Shown: positions 14,945 through 23,318 of the stretch, in pieces
Position numbering within the stretch: position 1 is the first letter of the stretch
How the letters are laid out: each line of letters opens with the position of its first letter
NCBI GenBank assembly: GCA_002405525.1
Contig: DHLY01000037.1
Location: forward strand, 25,081 to 72,188
DNA: 47,108 nucleotides
Direction: 5' to 3'
DNA from: Proteobacteria bacterium UBA4656
GTDB lineage: Bacteria; Pseudomonadota; Gammaproteobacteria; Xanthomonadales; Ahniellaceae
Translations under genes and position numbers: made by a program
The notes under the pieces: generated by a model
What the model was told of the DNA's origin: nothing
The model's database searches: none
The model's input: only the letters and a program-made list of their open reading frames with translations

Positions 14945-17827
14945 TCACGGCACCTTGAACACCTTCATCACCTCATCGCCGAGGTGATTGATCACCTTGA
15001 CCGCGATGCGGCCGGAGGTGGGCTTGTCGAAGGGGCGGGAGATCGCACTGTTGAGGGTGGCCCAGGCGTCGGGGTCGATTTCGGCCTTGAGGGTGGTCTT
15101 GAGGGCCTTGTAGGGGTCGTTGGCGCCGAGGAAGTAGGCGTGGCGGACGAAGAAGGATTCTTCGTTGTAGTCGGTGTCGACGAACCAGCAGGCGATGCCG
15201 TCGGGGCCGTCGCTGCGAACTTCGCCGGTGTTGGGGTGGAAGACGTCGACGCCGTTGACCTTGACGCGCAACTGGCCGGGTTGGCCGTCGGGGCCGGCGT
15301 CGAGGATCTCGATGTCGGGTTCGCCGAACACGACGAACAGGTTGCCCTTGCCGGTGTTCTTCAGGTCTTCGGCCATGTGCAGGTCGGCGTTCATGCGCGC
15401 CTTGAGCACGGGGATGCGGCCGAGTTTGGCGAATTCGCTGGCGTGGGCGTCGTAATTGAAGGCGCAGGCGATGAGGACGTCGAAGCCGGCTTCGGCGGCT
15501 TCCTTGGCCGCGTCGACGAGGTCGGGCCGGGCGACGGTACCGAACTCGGGGCCGATGAAGACGGCGGCGCGCCTTTCGGTGTGACCTTCAATGTAGCGGC
15601 CTTCGGCGCAGACCAGTTCGCCCGGCCAGGGCGTGAGCGCGGTGAAGTTGATCTTGTCCTGTTTGTGCGCCTGCTGCACGCCGGCGGTCTTAAGCGTGTC
15701 GAGAATGATGGCAATGAAGTTGCGCTCGGGGCCGTAGTCGCCCCGGCCGTCGGCGGCGCCATCGATCAGCTCGTCGTTCTCGTCGACGCCGAGCACGCGG
15801 TGCGGGGACAGGCTCTCGACGGTGAAGGGGCCGGCGACGCGAACCTTCTTCCTGTCTTCGTAGGGCTTGTCGTAGAGGTACTCCGACTCCGCCTTGGCGG
15901 CGATGGACGCGTCGATCTCCTTCTGGCGGGCGATGCGCTGCTGCCACCAGTCGGCGTGCGCCGGCCTGGCTGCGGCCGGCCACTTGGGGTCGGCCTCGCG
16001 CGGGATCTCCCATTCCTGCCAGGTCTTGTTCAGGGACTTGTTCAGCGACTCGCGTAGCGGCTCCAGCGTCTGCTGGAACCGGTCCCAGATCACGTCGATC
16101 TCGGCGTTGTTGGCAATGACCCCGGACGTGACGTAGGCCGATCGTCTATATACGAATCCCTGCCGAACGCTACTGCGCGTTGGCATGGTTGATGGCATCG
16201 TGAGCGTAATCTCCGCTTCCTTCAGCTGGCCTTCTGGACTGTCAGCAAGCAGGTACCAAGGATAGCGCGCACCCATGATGCGGGCGCGTGCCAGTGCCAA
16301 CGCAACTCGCGAAGTGTCGGTGGTGATCCAGCGGCGTCCCCACTGCTCCGCGACGTATGCGGTCGTGCCGGAGCCACAAGTGGGGTCTAGTACGAGATCG
16401 CCGGGATCTGTCGCCATCAGGATGCACCGCTCGACGATGCGCTCGTTCGTCTGCACGACGTAAATCTGGTCGGAGGCGCCCCCGAAGCCATCCCACCAAT
16501 TCGAGACCGCCTTGAACGGGAAGTCGTCAAGGTATCGCTTGAAGTCGAGGGCAGACCGAGAACGTACGAGACGATCAGCACAGAGGATTCGTTGCATTCC
16601 GCTGAATCCGTCACTCTGAGGGCGCGACGTGTGACGCCAACAGTTACCCTTCGGGGGCTTTAGGGAAACTCCTCTGAACTCGACAGGGTCCATCTGATTT
16701 GCACGATCGCCGCCATTTGTGATTGGCCACGGCCTGAAGAGTCGAGCCCCTGGGAACTCCTGCTCGATGCGACGCGGGAAAGCACGAAAGTCGAGGAGCT
16801 CGCCGCTAGCGCTATGGTAACTCTTCAAATTGACGATCTCTCCTGTAGGTAGTTCGGCGCGCGAGAACTCGTCAATTGTGTCAGAGTCGATACTGCGTTC
16901 CTCGAACAGTGCTTTGAACTTGGTTGCGTGGCTCGACCTTGGCGAACGCGAATACCAAAGAATGAAGTCGTTTACGGGATCGAGCAGAGATGACTTCTGG
17001 CTACCTTTCTTTTTTACAACGATCTCGGTAACGGCGCTCTCATCTCCGAACACTTCGTCTAAAAGCGCACGTACGCGATGAACGTTCTCATCCCCAATTT
17101 GCACAAAGATCGACCCCGACTCCGTCAGCAGATCCCGCGCCACCGTCAGCCGATCACGCAGGTAGGTCAGGTAGGAGTGGATGCCATCGCGCCAGGTATC
17201 GCGAAAAGCCTTCACCTGCTCCGGTTCGCGCGTGATGTGCTCGGCGTTGCCGTCCTTGACGTCGCGGCTGGTGGTCGACCACTGGAAGTTGCTGTTGAAC
17301 TTGATGCCGTAGGGCGGATCGAAGTAGATGCACTGCACCTTGCCGCGCAGGCCTTCGCGCTCGGCGAGGCTGGCCATCACCTGCAGCGAATCACCGAGGA
17401 TCATGCGATTGGCCCAGTGCGCGTCGTGCTGGTAGAACTCGGTGCGCGCGGCCTCACTGGGCAGGCCGTTGAAGTCGGCGAACAGGTCGACCATCGTGCC
17501 CTGCTGCGCGCGGGCTTCCTGCGCGCGGCGCTGTTCGCTTTGCCGGCGCAGGTCGTCGATCAGCACCTTGGGGTGGACCTTCTCCTGGATGTACAGCGGC
17601 GGCGCGTGCACGACCAGGTCGGACCAGTCCTGCTCGTCCTTGCCGCGCCAGACCAACTGCGGGTCGAGGTCGCGGTTGCGGCGCGCGTAGGCCACCCGCA
17701 CCGGCGACTTCTCGTCCTGCGCCAGCACCGACTGGTACTCGGCGGTGGGGATGTTCTTGCGCGTCGCGTCGTCGTGTTTGAGGGCTTCGACGCTGAGCGG
17801 GGTCTTGGGCTTCGATTTACGTGCCAT
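14945..17827 (-). CDS. Type III restriction-modification system DNA methyltransferase (Mod)
   Basis: Adenine N6-methyltransferase and specificity subunit of a type III R-M system, 960 residues. Motif IV is IYFDPPYG (DPPY 170-173) and motif I is LDPTCGSGTT (481-489); the order IV-then-I with the target-recognition region between them is the beta-class arrangement of type III Mod proteins. The N-terminus (MARKSKPKTPLSVEALKHDD, then NIPTAEYQS) is typical. The long C-terminal part (about 640-960) resembles the helical and dimerisation parts of this Mod group. The region coding for about residues 260-580 is visibly lower in GC, as expected if the specificity region was exchanged. The ATG at 17827 overlaps the end of the NYN gene by 11 bp, so the two are coupled. 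It pairs with the res gene at 19109-22219. Confidence 0.95.
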   Translation of the reverse strand: MARKSKPKTPLSVEALKHDDATRKNIPTAEYQSVLAQDEKSPVRVAYARRNRDLDPQLVWRGKDEQDWSDLVVHAPPLYIQEKVHPKVLIDDLRRQSEQRRAQEARAQQGTMVDLFADFNGLPSEAARTEFYQHDAHWANRMILGDSLQVMASLAEREGLRGKVQCIYFDPPYGIKFNSNFQWSTTSRDVKDGNAEHITREPEQVKAFRDTWRDGIHSYLTYLRDRLTVARDLLTESGSIFVQIGDENVHRVRALLDEVFGDESAVTEIVVKKKGSQKSSLLDPVNDFILWYSRSPRSSHATKFKALFEERSIDSDTIDEFSRAELPTGEIVNLKSYHSASGELLDFRAFPRRIEQEFPGARLFRPWPITNGGDRANQMDPVEFRGVSLKPPKGNCWRHTSRPQSDGFSGMQRILCADRLVRSRSALDFKRYLDDFPFKAVSNWWDGFGGASDQIYVVQTNERIVERCILMATDPGDLVLDPTCGSGTTAYVAEQWGRRWITTDTSRVALALARARIMGARYPWYLLADSPEGQLKEAEITLTMPSTMPTRSSVRQGFVYRRSAYVTSGVIANNAEIDVIWDRFQQTLEPLRESLNKSLNKTWQEWEIPREADPKWPAAARPAHADWWQQRIARQKEIDASIAAKAESEYLYDKPYEDRKKVRVAGPFTVESLSPHRVLGVDENDELIDGAADGRGDYGPERNFIAIILDTLKTAGVQQAHKQDKINFTALTPWPGELVCAEGRYIEGHTERRAAVFIGPEFGTVARPDLVDAAKEAAEAGFDVLIACAFNYDAHASEFAKLGRIPVLKARMNADLHMAEDLKNTGKGNLFVVFGEPDIEILDAGPDGQPGQLRVKVNGVDVFHPNTGEVRSDGPDGIACWFVDTDYNEESFFVRHAYFLGANDPYKALKTTLKAEIDPDAWATLNSAISRPFDKPTSGRIAVKVINHLGDEVMKVFKVP

Positions 17828-18683
17828 CGTTCTGCTCTTGATCGGGCGCCGCGGCGCCCTCGCCAGCGGCCGCGTCTCCGGTGGACTCCCTCGGCCTGGA
17901 GAATCCGGAGTACAGACCGTCGATGTGTTCGAATAGGTCGGCGTTGATTTGCTGCCACAGCGGGTCGAGGATGAAGTCGATGCCCTCCCGGCGCGCCAGC
18001 TTGGCGGCCGGCACGAAATCGCTGTCACCGGCCACAAGCACCAGAGTGTCCGCCTGCTTCTTGAGTGCAAGCGCGGCGATGTCAATTCCGATGCGCATGT
18101 CGACGCCCTTCTGACGCAGCCCAAGCGACACCGAAGCGGCGTCCAACGCATCCCAACTGGCCCGCAGCTTGTTCAGTTCGCCAAACTCGTCGGCGGACAG
18201 CGTCAGCGTGAAGTGAGCGGGACTGGCCCCGGTGGGCTCAACTGCTTGCGCACGCTGCAGCACCTGAAGCGCCGTGCGATGCCGCAGGAGTTTCTTGGTC
18301 AAATCGGGCTTGATGGCCCAGTCGTGGTCGCGGTTAACCTTGCCCAGGCGCAACGCCACCTTTCGCTGGCGACGCAGGCAATCGAAGAGCGCAAGCCGCT
18401 GCACCGCCACGTCAGACTTCGCGAAGTCGATCGGTCGGTTGCTGAGTGGATGATGCGCCTTTCCGCCATAGGGGATCGCGTCATAGTAGAAGATGCGATA
18501 GATGTGCTGGATCCAGTCTTGGTTGCTGCAGCCGGTGAGCTTCTTGACGTGATTCCGGCAAAGGTGCGGGATGCAACTCGCGATCTTTTCCGGCGTAGCC
18601 ACGAATTCAGGCTTGACCAGCCGCGGCAACCGCTTCAGCAGAAAGCCGCCATCGATGAGGATCGCGATTCGGCGCGCGCTCAT
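17817..18683 (-). CDS. NYN-domain (LabA/PIN-like) putative nuclease embedded in the R-M operon
   Basis: A 288-residue protein with the NYN fold, a PIN-like metal-dependent RNase fold. Conserved acidic positions are visible: Asp11 (ILIDGGFLLKR), Asp195 and Asp201 (VDMRIGIDIAALALKK), Asp220 and Asp222 (LVLVAGDSDFVPAA). They are spaced as in LabA/DUF88 proteins, so it may cut RNA. The C-terminus (about 262-288) is acidic and disordered. The ATG at 18683 is preferred over GTG at 18695 because AGGTGGGG lies six bases upstream and the ATG overlaps the preceding stop as ATGA. It sits between res and mod and overlaps mod by 11 bp. It is not a standard R-M subunit; a role as accessory effector or regulator is inference. 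Confidence 0.88.
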   Translation of the reverse strand: MSARRIAILIDGGFLLKRLPRLVKPEFVATPEKIASCIPHLCRNHVKKLTGCSNQDWIQHIYRIFYYDAIPYGGKAHHPLSNRPIDFAKSDVAVQRLALFDCLRRQRKVALRLGKVNRDHDWAIKPDLTKKLLRHRTALQVLQRAQAVEPTGASPAHFTLTLSADEFGELNKLRASWDALDAASVSLGLRQKGVDMRIGIDIAALALKKQADTLVLVAGDSDFVPAAKLARREGIDFILDPLWQQINADLFEHIDGLYSGFSRPRESTGDAAAGEGAAAPDQEQNDGT

Positions 18684-18958
18684 GGCTCGCCCCACCTGTT
18701 CAGACAGGCGTCCCCGCGTTCCGGGCTCAGAAAAAGAAAGCCCCGCGGGGTCGGCCAGCGCTCAGGATGGGTGAGCGGGCGTACTGCCACGGGGCGGATG
18801 TGGCGGAAAAAATACACGGCAGACCGGCCCGGGTCAACCTCTGCATGCTGCTTGCACTGCCGGCGGACCACCCTGCCGACGCCGGACGTGTAGCCTCTGC
18901 ACTTGTCGTGCTTGATCGCTTCAACGCGAGGAGGTGTCGGGGTTTTCCGTGCAGGCAT
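18680..18958 (-). CDS. Small ORF (92 aa) with a Mod-like N-terminus, upstream of the NYN gene
   Basis: Uncertain small gene or gene remnant. Its first 18 or so residues (MPARKTPTPPRVEAIKHDK) resemble the extreme N-terminus of type III Mod proteins, including the Mod encoded downstream (MARKSKPKTPLSVEALKHDD). After that the sequence (CRGYTSGVGRVVRRQC...) matches nothing I recognise. In favour of translation: its stop codon overlaps the NYN start as ATGA. Against: no clear ribosome binding site at 18958, an unusual composition, and a CCCCGCGGGG-plus-T-rich segment near 18728-18748 inside the frame. It may be a deletion scar of an older mod gene that now serves as a leader peptide for the NYN gene. 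Confidence 0.4.
   Translation of the reverse strand: MPARKTPTPPRVEAIKHDKCRGYTSGVGRVVRRQCKQHAEVDPGRSAVYFFRHIRPVAVRPLTHPERWPTPRGFLFLSPERGDACLNRWGEP
18695..18708 (-). promoter_or_regulatory. Hairpin overlapping the ribosome binding site of the NYN gene
   Basis: In the transcript CCUGU-CUGA-ACAGG forms a perfect 5-bp stem whose right arm ends in the AGG of the AGGUGGGG ribosome binding site, 11-15 bases before the NYN start. A ribosome translating the upstream small ORF would open it. Being a palindrome, it could instead be a protein-binding site. Confidence 0.4.
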
Positions 18959-19092
18959 CGTCAGGATTCATCCATGATGGGGGCATCGCCCGCCGACATC
19001 TGAAACAGCAGTCAACAGGCATGGGGGCTGCAGCGGCCGCGCTCGTGCTCGCGCAGGGAAGGCCGCTCCGGTGACACGGCCAGCCGCACTCG

Positions 19093-19136
19093 CGGTGACG
19101 TGCATAGATTACGGCGCTTTGCTATGCATGTCGCCG
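19093..19136. repeat. Inverted repeat flanking the res stop codon
   Basis: The 15-base arms 19093-19107 and 19122-19136 pair at 13 of 15 positions, with a perfect 7-bp core (TGCATAG and CTATGCA). The TAA stop of res (19111-19109) lies in the 14-base loop. No T-run follows on the minus strand, so it is more likely an RNA-stability or attenuation element than a classical terminator. Confidence 0.5.
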
Positions 19137-22100
19137 GGACGTGTATGCACATGCCCGCCCCCGTTACAGACGGCGGCCAGCATCTGGTCGAACGCGGCCT
19201 CGACCTTGGCGGCGAAGTCCTCCTGCATCTCGTAGACGTCCGTGAACTCAGCGAAGGCCCAGCGGCCGTGGGTCTTGAGGTTGTTGGCGCCGGGAATCCA
19301 GTAGGTGTCCATGGTCGCCTTCTTCTCCTTGGCGTCCTCGCGGCGGTAGCCCTTCACCTCCACGACGAGGTGCAGCGGGTCGTCCGGGCCGCGGCCGTCG
19401 TCGATCTTGACGATGAAGTCGGGGAAGTAGCGGCGGGTGACCGAGCCGTAGCGATACGGGACTTCGAGGCCGAGGTTGTGGTTCTTGACGTAGGCCAGCA
19501 CCCGCGGATGGGATTCGGCGACGCGGCAGAACTCCGCTTCCCAGTCGCTGTCGAGAACCACCCAGTTGACGTGACAGCGCGGCGGCGGGCCGAGGGTCTC
19601 CCAGCGATTCGCCCGCGAGGTGTTGAAGCTGACGTGCGCGGTTGAGCCGGTGGGGTTGTACGGGTCGAGGATGACCTTGACCGGCCTGCCCTTTTTCAGC
19701 TCGTCCTGGGTGATGGCGCGGGTGATGCGCTCGCAGGCGAGATCGGCCAGTTCCTGGTACATGAGCTGGCCGGGGAAGGTGCCGCCCTTGCAGACGAGGC
19801 TGTGGTCCAGCCATTCCTTCGTGATGCGCTTGAGCTGGCCGAACAGATGGAGCTTGGGCTGCTCGCCCTGGTCGCGCCACTTGGTGTAGAGCAGGCGCTG
19901 CGTCAGGTGGAACAGCAAGGTCGAGTGGCGCAGATCGCCGAGGTGCTGGAGGTTCAGGTCGACGGCTTCGCCGATGATGCCGGCGTTGCGGGTGATCGAG
20001 GGGCCGACGATCTCGGGCGTGAGTTCGAGCACCGAGTCCTCGTTGAAGCTGGCGGTCAGCCGGTCTTCGGGCAGCTCCACACGGTATCCCTGGACGCGCG
20101 GGAAGCGGATTTCCAGCGCGTCGCGGTCGGGCCGGACCGCACGCACATGGACCGTCTCGCGCGGCGGCTGCGGCGGGGCGACCACGGGCTTGGCGGTGAA
20201 GTCGAAGGGAATGCCCAGCACATCGGCGTATTCGACGTTGAACAGGCCTTCCTCGTTGGTCTCGTAGGACTGGCGACGCAGCGCGCGGCCGATCACCTGT
20301 TCGCACAGCAACTGGGTGCCGAAGGCGCGCACACCGAGCACATGGGTGACCGTGTTGGCATCCCAGCCCTCGGTGAGCATGGCGACCGAGACCACACAGC
20401 GGATGGATTCGCCGAGCCGGCCTTCCTTGCCGACGGTGTTCATGACCTCGCGCAGCAGATCCTGGTCGCTGATGGTTTCGGCGGCACGCACGTCGCCCGT
20501 GCGTTCGATGATCTCGCGACGGAAGCGGTCGATCTCGTCGGCCGCCATGCTGCGGAACTTGTCATCGAGGGCTTCGCCTGATTCGAGTTGCTCGGAGTCG
20601 ATCAGCAGGGTGCGCGGGCGCGGGATCGGGTTGCCGTGCTCGTCGAAGTTCTGGAACAACGGCAGGCGACCGTTCTGCAGTGTGGTGGAGCCGTCCTCGT
20701 TCTCCTGGTGGAAGCCGGAGATGTAGTCGTAGACGAGCTTGGACGTGGACGTGTTGTTGCACACCACGATGAAGCAGGGCGGTACGCGGATCTTGGCCTG
20801 CTCCCACAGCGCGAAGGTCTTCGCGTAGTGGCCGTAGAGCGCTTCCAGTGCCGTCTGCAGTTCGACGGGAATACTGAGCGGGTCGAGCTGGCTGGCCTTG
20901 CCGCGGCCCTTCTTCGGCATCTTCGGGCCGATGTGCTTCCACAGTTCGCGGAACTTCGGCATCTCGGTGCCGGGGATGTTGTCGGCCACGGGCACGCGCG
21001 GGAGCTTGACGATGCCGCACTCGATGGCGTCCATCAGCGAGAAATCGCTCATCGTCCACGGGAACAGCGTGCCTTCGGCGTAGCCGGAGCCGCGCAGGAA
21101 GAACGGCGTGGCAGACAAGTCGATCACGAGCGAAATGCCGAGCTTGCGATTGACCGCTTCGAGGCCGGAGATCCACAGGCGCGCGGCTTCGTTGTTCTCT
21201 TCGGCCTCGCGCTTGTCGTCGCCCTTCAGGTCATCGTCGTCTGCGGCGTCGGGCTTCTCGCGGTAGCAGTGATGCGCCTCGTCGTTGATCGCGAGGATGC
21301 TCTTCATGCCCATCAGTTCGGGCATGACGCGCTGGAGCATCTGGCCTTCGGTTTCCTGGGTATTCGGCGCGTCGCCACCGCGCCCTTGCAGAAGCAGGCG
21401 ACCACCCTTGGACAGCTCCACGCGCTCGCGCAGCTTGAAGGCGTGGTAGTTGGTGATGACCATCTTGGCGCGCTCAACCTCACCCAACATGTCGGTGGGA
21501 ACCAGTTCGCGGCTGGCGTAGTAGCTGTCCGGATCGCTGGGATTGAGAACGCGCAGGCGGTCCTTGATGGTCAGGCCGGGGGCCACGATCAGGAAGCCGC
21601 GGCTGAACTTCCGGCTGCCCGGATGACGCACGGCATTGACCGTCTGCCAGGCGATGAGCATGGCCATGACGGTGGTCTTGCCGGCGCCGGTGGCGAGCTT
21701 CAACGCGACGCGCATCAGGTCGGGGTTGGCGTCGGCGTTGGCTTGTCGCAGGTGATCGAGGAAGCGTTGCCCCGATTTCCCCGACTCGGGCGCGACCTCG
21801 GTCAGCCAGATCGCGGTCTCGACGGCCTCGACCTGGCAGAAGAACGGGCGGATGCTGGAAAAGGGATGGCTGCGCCAGTGGTTCAGCAGCCGCGCGGTCT
21901 CCGGCGTGACCCGCCACTGTGACTGGGGTAGCTGGCGCCAGGCATCGACTTCTTTGCGAACGCCGTTGATGACGGCGGTATGGCTGTACTGCTGGTCCAA
22001 CGTGGACAGTGCCTTGCCTTCGTCGAAGACCAACGATCCTTGATCGCCGGCGCCGCCCTTGCGCTTGCGCGGTTTCGGGATGGGGGTGATGAAGTCGGCC

Positions 22101-22219
22101 GGGCGGCGGCTGTCGAGGATTCGCTGGGTGGGCTGTCCAGAGCCGTCCAGTTCCCAGTGCCTCGTGGGGTACTGATACGGCGCGTTGAGGATCGGCTTCT
22201 CGAAGAACGGGATCGTCAT
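19109..22219 (-). CDS. Type III restriction endonuclease (Res) subunit, DEAD/DEAH helicase-nuclease
   Basis: ATP-dependent restriction subunit of a type III R-M system, 1036 residues, which forms a complex with Mod and cuts unmethylated DNA. Superfamily 2 motor motifs: Walker A ATGAGKTT (176-183), DEAH (313-316, INDEAHHCYREKP), DLSATPFFLRGSG, and CEQVIGRALRRQSYE for motif VI. The C-terminal nuclease has the PD-ExK pattern RYFPDFIVKID (Asp934) and VVEVKGYR (Glu954, Lys956). The start ATG at 22219 has a GGAAAGG just upstream. It is the first gene of the operon, before the small ORF, the NYN gene and mod; the order res-first with inserts is less common than mod-res. All catalytic motifs are intact, so the enzyme should be active. 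Confidence 0.95.
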   Translation of the reverse strand: MTIPFFEKPILNAPYQYPTRHWELDGSGQPTQRILDSRRPADFITPIPKPRKRKGGAGDQGSLVFDEGKALSTLDQQYSHTAVINGVRKEVDAWRQLPQSQWRVTPETARLLNHWRSHPFSSIRPFFCQVEAVETAIWLTEVAPESGKSGQRFLDHLRQANADANPDLMRVALKLATGAGKTTVMAMLIAWQTVNAVRHPGSRKFSRGFLIVAPGLTIKDRLRVLNPSDPDSYYASRELVPTDMLGEVERAKMVITNYHAFKLRERVELSKGGRLLLQGRGGDAPNTQETEGQMLQRVMPELMGMKSILAINDEAHHCYREKPDAADDDDLKGDDKREAEENNEAARLWISGLEAVNRKLGISLVIDLSATPFFLRGSGYAEGTLFPWTMSDFSLMDAIECGIVKLPRVPVADNIPGTEMPKFRELWKHIGPKMPKKGRGKASQLDPLSIPVELQTALEALYGHYAKTFALWEQAKIRVPPCFIVVCNNTSTSKLVYDYISGFHQENEDGSTTLQNGRLPLFQNFDEHGNPIPRPRTLLIDSEQLESGEALDDKFRSMAADEIDRFRREIIERTGDVRAAETISDQDLLREVMNTVGKEGRLGESIRCVVSVAMLTEGWDANTVTHVLGVRAFGTQLLCEQVIGRALRRQSYETNEEGLFNVEYADVLGIPFDFTAKPVVAPPQPPRETVHVRAVRPDRDALEIRFPRVQGYRVELPEDRLTASFNEDSVLELTPEIVGPSITRNAGIIGEAVDLNLQHLGDLRHSTLLFHLTQRLLYTKWRDQGEQPKLHLFGQLKRITKEWLDHSLVCKGGTFPGQLMYQELADLACERITRAITQDELKKGRPVKVILDPYNPTGSTAHVSFNTSRANRWETLGPPPRCHVNWVVLDSDWEAEFCRVAESHPRVLAYVKNHNLGLEVPYRYGSVTRRYFPDFIVKIDDGRGPDDPLHLVVEVKGYRREDAKEKKATMDTYWIPGANNLKTHGRWAFAEFTDVYEMQEDFAAKVEAAFDQMLAAVCNGGGHVHTRPGDMHSKAP

Positions 22220-22529
22220 GTCCTTTCCATTTTCGGACGCCGCGACCTGTCATTGGTCTCGGGTTGGCTTCCTCGCTGCTTGCGTCGAGGCTCACACGAA
22301 GTACCCGCCGTCGACCGTGACACGCCCGGAGCCCCCGGCAGCCAAGGGCGTGCTCGCTAGACTACCCATGCCCATCACCCGAGGAAAGCCGCGCCCGGAG
22401 CCGATGGGCGATCGCAGCAAAACAGCGGCTCCGGCCGCTACAAGGTGCGCGCTCGCTGCCCCTAATGAACTCGCCATGGCGAGCAGGGCATGCGTCGGAC
22501 CCATTCGGGACCCACCGTGCTCGGTGCCG
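22220..22529. other. Intergenic stretch between the MTIP gene and res, with a 14-bp palindrome
   Basis: These 310 bases hold no supportable gene. They must contain the res promoter (minus strand), which I cannot place with confidence. Two structures stand out: the terminator-like hairpin at 22424-22439 and a perfect 14-bp palindrome CTCGCCATGGCGAG at 22470-22483, which could be an operator. Confidence 0.4.
22424..22439 (-). terminator. Probable terminator of the CYTH-nagZ-hpt-MTIP operon
   Basis: On the minus strand AGCGGC-CGGA-GCCGCT is a 6-bp GC-rich stem with a 4-base loop, followed by GTTTTGC. It lies about 90 bases after the stop of the last gene of the operon. Confidence 0.5.
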
Positions 22530-23318
22530 CTATGGAGTGCTCGCGTCGAGCAGTGCCGCGACAATCCCAGCCAGCGGCGCCGTCGCCCGCTTGAGGTTTG
22601 CGAACACCTCGTCGAGGGTGATCGGCGGCACGTCCCGCAGGCCGGTGCCACGCGCGTCGCAGCCGGCGGCCCAGTTGGCGACCGGGGCGAGGCAGGCGTA
22701 GTCGAGGTCGAGTTCCCGCGCCAGCGCGGCCTCGGGCATGCCGGTCATGCCGACCAGGTCGCAGCCGTCGGTGGCCATGCGGGCGATTTCGGCGATCGAT
22801 TCGAAACGCGGGCCCTGGGTGGCGCCGTAGGTGGCGGGTTCGACCAGCGCAACGCCGGCAGCGGCGGCGGCGGCGCGCACGGCGGTGCGCATCGACGCGC
22901 CATACGGCTCGCCGAATTCGGCGTGGCGCATGGTGCCTTCGCCGTCGGTGTCCCAGTACGTCGCCGCGCGGCCGTGGGTGTAGTCGATGACCTGGTCGGG
23001 CATCGCCAGCACGCCGGGCGCCATGCGCGGCGTGATGCCGCCGACGGTGTTGATGGCCAGCACGCGGCGCGCGCCCAGCGCATGCAGGGCCCAGACATTG
23101 GCGCGGTAGTTCACCCGGTGCGGGGCGACCGCGTGGCCCTTGCCGTGGCGGGCGAGGAAGGCGACGGGCTGGCCAATGAGGCGGCCCAGCACGACCGGCG
23201 CCGACGGCGCGCCGTAGGGCGTGTCAACGATGCGTTCCTGCCGTTCCTCGAGGCGCGGCAGGTCGTAGACGCTGGTGCCGCCGATCACAGCCAGCACGGG
23301 GCGCAGATCCGCGCTCAC
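22530..23318 (-). CDS. S-methyl-5'-thioinosine phosphorylase (MTIP/MTAP family)
   Basis: Purine nucleoside phosphorylase of the MTAP family, 262 residues. It cleaves methylthioinosine (or methylthioadenosine) with phosphate to the free base and 5-methylthioribose-1-phosphate. Family signatures: AVIGGTSVYDL (phosphate loop), RHGKGHAVAPHRVNYRANVWAL, INTVGGITPRMAPG, TYGATQGPRFESIAEI and LVGMTGMPEAALARELDLDYACLAPVANWAAGC. Gammaproteobacterial members near hpt are usually methylthioinosine-specific (as the Pseudomonas aeruginosa enzyme), so inosine specificity is inferred from lineage and from the neighbour. The start is GTG at 23318, which overlaps the stop of hpt as GTGA. It is the last gene of a four-gene operon. 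Confidence 0.9.
   Translation of the reverse strand: MSADLRPVLAVIGGTSVYDLPRLEERQERIVDTPYGAPSAPVVLGRLIGQPVAFLARHGKGHAVAPHRVNYRANVWALHALGARRVLAINTVGGITPRMAPGVLAMPDQVIDYTHGRAATYWDTDGEGTMRHAEFGEPYGASMRTAVRAAAAAAGVALVEPATYGATQGPRFESIAEIARMATDGCDLVGMTGMPEAALARELDLDYACLAPVANWAAGCDARGTGLRDVPPITLDEVFANLKRATAPLAGIVAALLDASTP

Noticed and set aside
14834..16057. 407-codon plus-strand frame over the 3' part of mod
   Set aside because: It is the complement of the Mod coding sequence; the Gly/Val/Glu/Asp bias reflects mod codons read backwards.
18728..18748. CCCCGCGGGG followed on the minus strand by CTTTCTTTTT as a terminator
   Set aside because: The palindrome leaves only about 3 bp of stem once a loop is allowed, so a stable hairpin is unlikely.
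14945..22219. Defence locus as part of a mobile element
   Set aside because: No integrase, transposase, terminal repeats or tRNA junction is visible around it; only the mod specificity region looks foreign in GC.
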